In this document: positions 12,880 to 23,369 of the stretch, piece by piece
Layout: the number at the start of each line of letters is the position of its first letter
Position numbering within the stretch: the stretch's first letter is position 1
Origin: Patagioenas fasciata
Taxonomy: Eukaryota > Chordata > Aves > Columbiformes > Columbidae
Reading direction: 5' to 3'
Length of the DNA stretch: 64,000 nt
Assembly: GCF_037038585.1 (NCBI RefSeq)
Contig: NC_092521.1
Coordinates: 76,808,398-76,872,397 of the forward strand
Notes under the pieces: model-generated
Seen by the model: the letters and a program-made list of their open reading frames with translations, nothing else
Told to the model about the DNA's origin: nothing
The model's database searches: none
Program-made: the position numbers and the translations under genes

Positions 12880-13439
12880 ACATGAAGGACAAAGTTAATC
12901 AGGAATAGTCAGCAGGGATTTATCAAGTGCAAATCATGCTTGACCAACTTGATTCCCTTCTATGATGAAATGACTAGCTGTATGGACCAGGGTGAGAGCA
13001 GTGGATATGATACACCTTGGCTTTCCTAAGGATTTTTACACATCTTCCCACAACACTGATTTGGAAGCTGAGAAACTATCAGTTGACTGGACTGTTAGAT
13101 ATGTTGAAAATCGTCTGGGCACTGGGTTCACAGTAATCAACGTCCCAAAGTCCAGTTGGCAGTCAATAATACAAAGAGAATCAGAGTTGCTTCTGGGTCT
13201 GACAGCATTCCTTATCTTCATCAGCAACCTGGGTCACAAGGAAAAATGCACTTACCAGAAAACACAAGGAGAGTACTAAATGGCAGGAAAGTTGATACAC
13301 TGCATGGTGGAGTTTTAATTCACAACAGTCTCGAGAAACTTGTGAACTAGGCCAACAGGAATTTCCTGAAGCTCAGTAAGGAGAATTGCAAACCTCTGTA
13401 CTTGGGGAAGAATAACTTCATGCACAAATACTGAAATAC
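12880..13439 (+). mobile_element. Older CR1 LINE, left part (interrupted by the young CR1)
   Basis: Degenerate ORF2 sequence of a different CR1 subfamily. In broken frames it still shows the [18 protein letters not shown] block near 12915-12970, the equivalent of the LDFSKAFD motif near 13010-13050, and the KLN/LYLGKNN block near 13375-13420. It stops at the insertion of the young CR1 and resumes at 15147. Confidence 0.82.
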
Positions 13440-15138
13440 TGAATTACTGAATGCCTTCTTTGTCTCTGTCTACTCCGCTGGAGGCTGTCCTGGGGAACCC
13501 TGTACCCCTGAGACCCCGGATGAAGCCAGGTTAATGGAGGAGTTTGCTTTAGTCGATGAGGACTGGGTTAGGGAACAATTAAATAGTCTGGACGTCCATA
13601 AATCCATGGGTCCAGATGGGATGCATCCGCGGGTGCTGAGGGAGCTGGCTGAAGTCATTGCTAGACCGCTATCCATCATTTTTGCCAAGTCTTGGGAAAC
13701 GGGAGAGGTGCCCGAGGATTGGAGGAAAGCAAATGTCACTCCAGTCTTCAAAAAGGGCAAGAAGGAGGACCCGGGTAATTGTAGACCGGTCAGCCTCACC
13801 TCTGTCCCTGGGAAAGTAATGGAACAGCTTATCCTTGGTGTCATCTCAAGGCACATCAGGGATAAGAGGGTCATTAGGGGCAGTCAGCATGGCTTTACCA
13901 AGGGTAAGTCATGCTTGACCAACCTCATAGCCTTTTATGAGAATGTAACAAGGTGGATGGATGATGGCAGAGTGGTGGATGTGGTCTACCTTGACTTCAG
14001 TAAAGCCTTTGACACAGTCCCTCACAGCATCCTCACAGCTAAATTGAGGAGGTGTGGTCTAGACAATAGAGTAGTGAGGTGGGTTGCAAACTGGCTTAAA
14101 GAGAGAAGCCAGAGAGTGGTGGTCAATGGTGCGGAGTCCAGTTGGAGGCCAGTATCTAGTGGAGTGCCTCAGGGGTCAGTACTGGGGCCAATATTATTCA
14201 ATATATTCATTAATGATTTAGACGAGGGAATTGAGTGTACTATCGGCAAGTTTGCTGATGACACTAAGCTGGGAGGAGTGGCTGACACGCCAGAAGGCTG
14301 TGCTGCCATCCAGCGGGACCTGGACAGGCTGGAGAGTTGGGCGGGGGATAACCTGATGGAATTTAACAAGGGAAAGTGTAGAGTCCTGCATCTGGGCAGG
14401 AACAACCCCAAGTTCTAGTATAGGTTGGGGAATGACCTATTAGAGAGCAGTGTAGGGGAAAGGGACCTGGGGGTCCTGGTGGACAACAGGATGACCATGA
14501 GCCAGCACTGTGCCCTTGTGGCCAGGAAGGCCAATGGCATCCTTGGGTGTATTACAAGGGGGGTGGTCAGTAGATCGAGAGAGGTCCTCCTTCCCCTCTA
14601 CTCCGTCCTGGTGAGACCCCATCTGGAATACTGTGTCCAGTTCTGGGCCCCTCAGTTCAAGAAGGACAGGAAACTGCTGGAGAGGGTTCAGCGTAGGGCA
14701 ACAAAGATGATTAAGGGAGTGGAGCATCTCCCTTATGAAGAAAGGCTGAGGGAGCTGGGGCTCTAGTTTGGAGAAGAGGAGACTGAGGGGTGACCTTATT
14801 AATGTTTATAAATATATAAAGGGTGAGTGCCACGAGGATGGAGTCAGGCTCTTCTCAGTGGCAAACAATGATAGGACAAGGGGCAATGGGATCAAGCTGG
14901 AACACAAGAGGTTCCACTTAAATTTGAGAAAGAACTTCTTCTCAGTGAGGGTAACAGAGCACTGGAACAGGCTACCCAGGGAGGTTGTGGAGTCTCCTTC
15001 CCTGGAGACATTCAAAACCCGCCTGGACACATTCCTGTGCGACCTCACCTAGGCGTTCCTGCTCCAGCAGGGGGATTGGACTAGATGATCTTTTGAGGTC
15101 CCTTCCAATCCCGAACATACTGTGATACTGTGATACTG
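13440..15138 (+). mobile_element. CR1 LINE, young copy nested in an older CR1
   Basis: Plus-strand, 5'-truncated within ORF2 and complete at the 3' end, which finishes in tandem TACTGTGA units at about 15119-15138. It begins at GAATTACTGAATGCC, which is the CR1 LLNAFF codon region. It is flanked by TGAAATAC on both sides (13432-13439 and 15139-15146), and the sequence of an older CR1 continues across the gap, so the insertion site can be seen to the base. CR1 copies often lack clear duplications, which makes this case informative. Confidence 0.92.
13534..15052 (+). pseudogene. CR1 ORF2 remnant: reverse transcriptase and C-terminal region
   Basis: Nearly continuous ORF2 3' part in three open pieces. 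Piece one, 13534-14418 (294 codons), carries [27 protein letters not shown] (152-160), [10 protein letters not shown] (210-219) and the catalytic FADD (240-243). A TAG at 14416-14418 follows NNPKF where other copies read on. Piece two, 14425-14766, runs in the same frame to [10 protein letters not shown] small deletion near 14763 then shifts the frame, and 14768-15052 finishes with EKRRLRGDL...[30 protein letters not shown]. Only one nonsense change and one frameshift separate it from an open frame, so it is young, but it lacks the 5' half and cannot be active. Confidence 0.9.
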
Positions 15139-15146
15139 TGAAATAC

Positions 15147-15822
15147 AGCTGGGAACTGGCTGCCTGAGTCATAGCCCTGCTGAAAGGACCAGGGCCTATG
15201 GTGGATGTCAATGTGAACATCAGCCAAGTTGAAGCCTCCCTGTGAAGGTGGCAAGCCAATACTGAGCTACATTGAGAAAAGTGTAGCCATCAGGTCAAGG
15301 GAGTTAGTGCATTGAAGAGGCTGGATCTGGAAAGCTGTGTTCAGTTTGGGGCTCTATGGGTCACGAAGGGTGCTGAGAAGTTGAAGAGCATCCAATAGAA
15401 GGCTATAGAGATGGTCAGCACTTGGCCCATTAGAAGAGACTGATAGAGCTGGCAAAGAAGGTGATTTAATAACAGCCTACAGCTACTTGAAAGGTAGCTA
15501 CCAGTGCCAATGGAGACAACCTCTTGTCAGATATGGCTGATAGCAAAACAAGGGGTAACAGGCAATAACTGCACTTCGGAAAACTGGGGGACATTAGGAA
15601 AAATTTGTTCACTAGAAGGACACTTTAGCACTGGAATATGTTGTTCACATAGGTGGAATCTCTGTCCTCAGAGGTTTTCAGGATTAGTTAGACTGACCTG
15701 CAGCTGACTTGATTTAGAGTTGCTAGGAGTCCCGGTTTAAGCGGGAGGCTGGACTAGAAGGCCTCCAGGGGTCACTTCAAAATAAAATTGTAATGATTCT
15801 GTGAAAAATCTGTGAAATAAAT
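15147..15822 (+). mobile_element. Older CR1 LINE, right part
   Basis: Continues the element of 12880-13439 after the nested insertion. The order of CR1 landmarks is right: AGCTGGGAACTGGCTGCCTGA just after the LYLG block, the IRSREL/LYSALV-like region in broken frames, AGGCTGGACTAGAAGGCCTC near 15745, and a 3' end with TGATTCTGTG repeats near 15793-15820. Together the two parts give roughly 1.24 kb of one old copy. Confidence 0.82.
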
Positions 15823-18173
15823 CACATTGGCTAGCGTAACTTGCTTTTTACAGAAATGTTTACAGGGGTTATGAAAGTACCTTGTTCATGAAGTGCCTTG
15901 AATAAATGTAACCACATTAGAGAAAGGACTAATCTGAAATGGCAGGATCTACATTTACATAACCTACATGAAGAAACAGTGATAATGATTTAGGACAATA
16001 CTTGACCTATTTAGGAACTACATGAATTTGCTGAATTACAAATCAACACTGGAAGGCAATTTTTAATAGACAGAATGTGGCCTAGACTTTCATCACAAAA
16101 CAGTGTGAAATGCCATTCACTTTCTATATGATTAGACTAAACACGTTTTGTTTTCTATAAACATGACACCTTCAATACAAGAGTGCTAAAAGTGTCCAGT
16201 ATTTGCTCAGAGAAAAGAATTGTGAACATTATCCTTAAACTTTTTGGAAGCTCTCCCATGCAAATATTTTCTGCTTCTTTTAAATGAGGCTGAAAATAGT
16301 ATGCCACCAACCCACCAACCAACCAAAAACAATAAACAAACAAACAAGCCAAACAAAAACACACAAAAAAAACCCCAAACCAAACCAAACAACCCCCCCC
16401 CAAAAAAAAAAAAACATGAAATCAAAAAACCCAACCAACTCCCACCCGCACAAAACCTCAAAGAATTAATAAACTACAACTTTAAAAAGTTAATTTAGAT
16501 CTGTAAGAAAGTAATGAGATACTAAATTTTGCTCATGTTTTTCAATATTTCAATATAAGCATGGCATGGCATTGCATTCCCACTGCCAAGTAATAAACAC
16601 ATACCACAGAGTTTGGCTGTTTCTTCCTGACTATGAAGGAAACTCCTGGATATGATGCCTGCCCTGGCAAGCTCTCTATTAAAAAACCTGCCTCCTACCA
16701 TGAGCATAATTTAATATCTGCATATTCCAGTTATATGCCAAAAGCGTTAGTGGTTTTGCCTACCATTGGTCAGCAATTCCAAATAACAGAAAAATAGAAA
16801 TTTATTTGTAAACAGCATTAATTGGCGGGATCCACTTTATCTCCTTTAGGAAAAAAGTTTTCTCTGTTAATCATTACACTAAAATTGAACCATTCATCTT
16901 TAACAAAGCCCATGAGCTACTTAGTAGCTGCTGCAGCCATTTGGTCTTACTGAGTTCAGTGTTATAGCTACCTACATATTGAGAGCATATGGGGATAGAA
17001 AAGCCAATTTGTAGTACAAAATTGGCTCAGGGTTAAATCCCAGGAAGTCACAGAGAATACTCAGAACTGGTAAAAGGATACTCAATTCACTGCTTATGTC
17101 TATATTAATACATTAAAGAAAGGCAGGGCAAGGGCTCAAGTACCAGCCTACACTCATCCATAACATTTAACTGCTAACATGTATTCTCCATCAACAGTTG
17201 GCAATTAGTACTCTCCCAGACAGTAGGAGATTAAGTGCAGCCTGCAAGATAAGACAGGTCAAGGACTGTGTATTGTGAAGGTATAAATACCCCACAGTCC
17301 ATTTTATTTTCTACTGTAAGCACAACCCTCAAGTCTACAAGAAAGCTATTAAAGACAGGCATCAGCACTGCACTCTCCCATGTCCCAAAATCAGAATGGA
17401 TATCAAAACCACAGATAGTATCAGGTAGCACCAATGCAACCAGTTTGGACTTACTTCAGAATTAGTTCTCCAATGCTCTTTATTCTTCAGCATCCATTCA
17501 CTATGACACTTCACTGCTCCTTCAAGGAACAATGGATATGCCTGGCATTCACTACTGTAACCACAGCTCACATAGACATTCTTGTTGAATTCAAAATGCA
17601 GAGCCTGGATACTGCCGGCAATGCAGCCACAGCAAGAAAGAGCCAACCTGGGGCCAGCAAGTAGTTTTTAACCATTTTCTGCTGTGGCTTTTCTGCTGCA
17701 GCTATAATGCTGACAATACCTAAGCTAAGAAGCTTCTAGCTAGCTCAGCATGTTCACCCCAGCTGCAGCTGCTGTAACACAGGTAAAGTTCAGCACTTAG
17801 AAGCCATGGCGATCTTCAAAAGCTTCTCTCAGTTTCTGACCAACCCTGGAGTCCAGACTGGTTGGAGCTCATGGGTGGACATGCACAGAGCAGCCCACAT
17901 CCCGTTCTTGCTGAACAGAAGTTAAGGCCTTGCGCAGGCTCCAGCACGATTGACAGAGATCCCCAGCGGCACCCCCCTGGACCCAAACTGTACCCAAACA
18001 CTGAGTACACCCAGGTGTCAGCCCCACAAGTGAACAGGCAGGAGCAATACTCCCACCTCTGCTACACCAAAGGGTTTTTCTCCAGTGATTCTGGACAGAG
18101 GTAAACTATTTTACATGTGTGTACACACAGCCATACAAACTCAGCACGAAAGGCACTGAAAACCCTCCAAAGC
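15823..18173. other. Intergenic, no gene seen
   Basis: Apart from the A/C-rich tract at 16304-16442 I see only unique sequence. Frames of 80-95 codons between 17230 and 18100 overlap on both strands and carry no domain. Confidence 0.65.
16304..16442. repeat. A/C-rich low-complexity tract
   Basis: Runs of CCAA, AAAC, a C9 run and an A12 run. The Lys/Thr/Pro/Asn-rich and the Gly/Phe/Leu-rich reading frames on the two strands are by-products of this composition and not genes. Confidence 0.95.
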
Positions 18174-18689
18174 AGAATCATGGAATCACAGAATCACAGA
18201 ATGTTAGGGATTGGAAGGGACCTCAAAACATCATCTAGTCCAGTGCCCCTGCCAGAGCAAGAACACCTAGAAGAGGTTACACAGGAAGGCGTCCAGGCGG
18301 GTTTTGAATGTCTCCAGAGTAGGAGACTTCACAACCCCATTGGGAAGCCTGTTTCAGTGCTCTGGCATCCTCACCATGAAGAAGTTTCTTTTCAAATTTA
18401 AATGGAACCTCCTGTGTTCCAGTTTGAAACCATTACTCCTTGTCCTATCATTGGTTGTCACCGAGAAGAGCCTGGCTCCATCCTCGTGACACTCACCCTT
18501 TATATATTTGTAAACATGAATGAGGTCACCCCTCAGTCTCCTCTTCTCCAAGCTAAAGAGTCTCAGCTCCTTCAGCCTTTCCTCATACAGGAGATGCTCC
18601 ACTCCATCATCTTTGTTGCCCTGCACTGGACTCTCTCCAGCAGTTTCCTGTCCTTCTTGAACTGAGGGGCCCAGAACTGGACACAATAG
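18174..18689 (-). mobile_element. CR1 LINE 3' fragment
   Basis: Reverse-orientation CR1 of the same subfamily as the copy at 13440-15138. It starts with two tail units (GAATCATGGAATCACAGAAT), runs through the 3' UTR and ORF2 C-terminus (in reverse: [21 protein letters not shown] and [11 protein letters not shown]), and breaks off at the [14 protein letters not shown] region at about 18689. It forms an inverted pair with the homologous part of the plus-strand copy about 3 kb away. Confidence 0.92.
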
Positions 18690-21600
18690 CCTTACCTAAA
18701 TCCAGTATGTCTAGGGAAGCCCAAGTAGCAACGCAGTAAAGGCAAATTTTTCCCAGGTTATTGATATGAATGCTCCACTCACTGATGTTATTTCCATAAT
18801 AATAACAGAAAAATGGTTCATGCTGTGTAGTCCTATCAAACCAGTGAAATTTGGTAAGTGGTACACTACTCAGTTTAACTGCTTAAAAAAAAAAAATTCT
18901 AACCCTGCTTGGTTTTATTTTCTGGTCCTAAACACTCTAAAGAGCTTTCAGAGTGATGCTTGTTTCAATAAACCATATCCTGCGGTTCTGATAGTAAAGT
19001 TTTTATTACTTTCCTGTAAGTAGATAAAAACAAGTTAAGCTGCTGAGTTATGAGGCAACAGCAATAATGCCTGATTTTTTAATTTTCCTCTAATAAAATA
19101 AAAATAAAATAATTCTATGCAAAAATGGGAAAAAATGCCGCACACCTAGGACTAGAACTGATATCATCATACTTCTGTGAAACAGGATCTTGACTACCAG
19201 AGGCTGCTCAAGAGTCCTACTTGCAATATTTAATAAAAAAAAAAAAATAAAAGCTCCATTTCACTCAGTGGAGATTGGAACTTGCTTCATTAAAAAAAAA
19301 AACCTCTTATTTAAGCTGACATTAAACTATTTTGTTAAGGTTTAAACAGCTGCCCTAGTAAAACATTAGTTCCTCAATTGGATCAAATTAATTTGACTTA
19401 CAATAAGCGGGAGGAATGGTTTAATTAGCACTGTTGAACATACTCTGCATTAGGCTAGATTTTCTTCTCAGTATCAGGCAGAACTCATTAAAAAAGAGAA
19501 CTCAACCTTTTGCTCGTAATTACCTTTGGAAGACCAGCACTTGAGACAGTTTTCTAATTGCAGAAGAGGAACTGCACAAAACTACCATTCAAATGCATTT
19601 ATTAATTTAGCTTTATTTTCTGCTCAGCCTTTCAAAACTAATTATTTAGCACTGAGGTTAGAAAATTGGAGAGTGAGCCTCAAGAGGGACGGGGCAGAAG
19701 GTCTCCTAAAAAAATGTCATTTGAGCCTTGAGGGGGAAGGAAGATCTAAAAAATCACTTTTGTGAAATTGTGTAAGAAAAAAAAAGCCCCACCAACCAGT
19801 CCTGTAAAGGGCATGCACTTCAGCATTGATTTTGTCTTCACACAAATGTCTTATTAGATTGGAGTTACATGGCAGATGAAATTCACTGTTGATAAATGTA
19901 AAGTTATGCATATGGAAAAATAAAAGAGGTTTGATATACAGAGTATCAGGCTCTAAAACAACCATAACTAGCCAGAGAATACAACTCAGATTTGCTCTAC
20001 AAAAACTAGTAGCAGGCACAAAGGAATTTTTTTTTTAATTGAGATTGCCTCTGATGAAGAGAAGAACAACACACATGGATAGAGGCACAAAGGTAGGGTT
20101 TCCTACTCTGTATTTATTACCTAGAAGACATACTCTGACCTCATGGTACACAGGTAGCAATGTGCATACAGTAAACCATATGAAGCCACCATTTCAAATT
20201 AAATCTTAAAATAGAGTTTGTGACTGTGAGGAAACTACTTTTACGCAACATAATCCGTCATCATCTAAATGGCCAGCACAAAGTCCACTCATCCATGATC
20301 CCACTGGGTACCCTTAATCTGGATGGCACCTAGAGGAAAAAGCACTAGAGTTACTTCAGTAACCCCTTTAACCAAATATTTTCCATCACAGGAAGCAATG
20401 CTTACAGCAAGTTTAAGAGTTGCTTTGGTTAGGCTAAAAGCACAGCCCAAGATCAAACTAAGGAGTCTTAACAGGACAGAAAGGACCTCTGAGAGGATCC
20501 TCAGCATCTTCTAAGATTCACTTCTAAGTCAACGGGTTCTCTAGTGAGTGATCTCAGTATTGCCTTGCACACAAGAATGATTTCCCTTGCTTAATCCAGC
20601 AAATCTCTTTCCTACTGTCATCACACTGTGTAGATCTTTATGAACACCACTTACTGTACTACAGCTACATCATAGATGGGAGGCTGCTATTAAGAAATAT
20701 ATAGGCACCTTCTAAAAAGGCCACTTTCTCTCCGCTAACCTACTTTGATTGCATCTTAACCTATAAATTTATTGACAATCAATGCTTGTTTCACTGCATA
20801 ACTTCAAGTATTGGTTTATTGATAATAGAAAGGAAGAAGTTAATATGTAATATTGTTTATTACCAGGTGCTGCAGAATCATGCAAATCTTTGAAGTTTGT
20901 TGCTTTCTTTAAATAACATGTCTAAATTAGGCTTCAGTACTGACATCAGCGTCCAATACATTTCATAGCTACAGTAGTATTACTGTTTACAATTACCAAA
21001 TATGTTTCATCAACTACTTTCATAGAAGCATCAATAAGGAAGATGAGCAAGGGCATCAGAGAAGTTGTCTCTCTGAGACAAGCTTCAAGAAGAGTAACTG
21101 TTGGCTGTGGATCCTGTAATAGAGAAAATATTAGGCAATAACAAGAAGCGCAGAGACTGATGAAAAAGTCAGCACTGTGGCTGGATGAGACCACTTGAAA
21201 TCCTCAGATACAGTCTCACCAGAACCCCGCACAGGAATCCTATCACTCAATGAAGTATTACCCAAGACTCAGACAAATTATATAGCCTATCTTAATTGCA
21301 CAAAATCAGCTCAACAGTAATCTCTAAGAATATACTACTTAAATTTTAGCAAATAATTCTATCTGCCTTAGACAGTAAAACTGAATTTATCTTTTCCATT
21401 TCATCTCTTAAATTTTTGGTTTTCTTTACCACATCTTTCATACAAACCCCAAGCAATCCACTCATAAAACGAGAAGAATAATACTGTCCCATGACAAGAG
21501 CTTCAGATTTGCCTGGTAAAAATAACTACTAGACAGGAAGCCTATGGTTTGATGGTATTTTCATTTAGTTCAGCATATCTTTCTTTTAATTTCATGGCTC

Positions 21601-23369
21601 AATGGGCTGAAAGAGCTCTTCATTCAGACCAACATGACTGACACCAGAAGCAGACATTTTCTCCTCAGACCACAGACCTGGATTCACTTAAGCCAGGCCT
21701 AAGCTTTTGATGTTCTTCTCAAAGAAGAAACTGATATAAGAATTCACACCACAGAAAAGCACAGAAGGATTACCCTGTACTACCAAGAGTAAGATTTCTT
21801 ATTAAAAGAAATATGGGGAAAATGCAATTTAAGAAAACCCTAACTATAAAAAAAAGGTAATGTGTTATGAGAAAAGCACAGGAATTATACTTAGAAAAAT
21901 GCAATTTTATAGCTGCAATTCAATTATTATGAAGTATCTTAAGGTGAGGTTTGAATGTAAATGGAAGGAAACAAGATTAAAATCTAAATAATAAAAATTA
22001 CTGTATTTTATGCTGTTTTGCCAGAATTACATTCTGCAAAATAGTGAATTACATAGTTTCACAAGCATAATTCATATGAAGATTTGCTTTACAAATTTAG
22101 CCACAAAAAACCTTACAGTAGAATCTAAATAAAAACCTTTATTTTAAATTCAAGATTATCTATAGCACCCGAGTGATTAGAAATTAATATAATTCAGAAT
22201 TGTTGAAGAAAAAAAAATCTATTTAGGATTAATATAAGAAACACATTTCAGTTCAAATCTGTCATTGATGAGTCAATATTGCTATCTCTCAGAGCAGCAT
22301 GCACATGAACAATATTCCATATGAGCAGAAATGTTATTAAATTCATATCACTATTAGGGGAAAAAAAAATATTGCTTCTTCTGTAAATGTGTCTCCCCTC
22401 CTACAAAAGACTAAAGACACAAAGAAAAGCATGTTTGCAATAAATTAAAGCCCCAGATGCATCTAAAAATAATTATAATATGAATCTTCCAGCTCATACA
22501 GGCCCAAAGGATTTCTTAGCTCTGAAGAAACTCAGAAAAAAAATCTTTCAGCCTGTTAACCTCTTGTAAAGAACACTAAATGCCTGAAAGGCAATCAAGA
22601 CAATTTATTTGGGCTCCACTTTCTGACAAGCTTAAAGAACATTTCTACTCAAGACACAGAACTACCTAGTAAGAAACCGAGTTTCTTAATCTTCTTAATC
22701 CTTTTATTTGGTTGTTTGTTTTGGTTTCGGTTAGTTGGTTGTTCTACATCTGTTCATCTCTCCTAGGAGCTCTCCCCTCACTAACAGATACAGAGGACAT
22801 TTGTTCCCTTTGGTGGGCTGTGGATCAGGCTCTTAATCACATGACCACCAAATGTAAATATTCACCATAAAAATGGTGCAAAAACACTGAGACTGATATT
22901 CTTCTTCCTAATTCCTTTTCTTCTTTGTAATCACACCAGTACTGTAAATCAGACCAGCAGATAGAAGCTTCAGCAGAGTTGAGAAGGAGGGGAGCAGTTG
23001 CCTGAGGAGATGTACGGGGGTCTGTGGATGTGGGGATTTGACTCCGCCATTTGTTGCTTTAGCTTGCAAAGATGGACTTTCTCTGAGCATACACCTGTCT
23101 GTCCTCCGATGGAACTGGTGCAAACATCTCCTCCTCCACCCTGGCAGCAGCTCCCCGCACAAAATGACTGAAGTGTTTGTGGACCAGTTGCATCTACTTG
23201 AACAGATGAAATACAGTCCCACTCCGGACTTGTGCTGTACAAACAGGGCAGAACAACTGAAAGAGGCTTCTTATTCAAATAGTTTATCAGCAAGTTCAAT
23301 TAGGTTCTGCTTTTAATGAACTCTACTAAGCTCTACTTATTAGCAATGCTATGAGACACTACTGACTTG
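18690..23369. other. Intergenic, contains one candidate conserved element
   Basis: Holds the motif-dense stretch 19320-19720. Frames at 22908-23316 on both strands lie just downstream of the HSF-like pseudogene and could belong to its 3' end, but I could not align them to the family. Confidence 0.6.
19320..19720. promoter_or_regulatory. Candidate conserved non-coding element
   Basis: An AT-rich, non-repetitive stretch with many homeodomain-type core motifs within about 300 bp: AAATTAATTTGA, TTTAATTAGCA, CGTAATTACC, TTCTAATTGC, ATTAATTTAGC and CTAATTATTTAGC. There are no microsatellite runs in it. This texture is common in developmental enhancers of gene deserts, but no conservation data were available to me. 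Confidence 0.3.

Noticed and set aside
13470-13874. 134-codon reverse frame over the young CR1
   Set aside because: Antisense shadow of the CR1 reverse-transcriptase ORF.
16155-16498. Lys/Thr/Pro-rich and Gly/Phe/Leu-rich frames on opposite strands
   Set aside because: By-products of the A/C-rich low-complexity tract.
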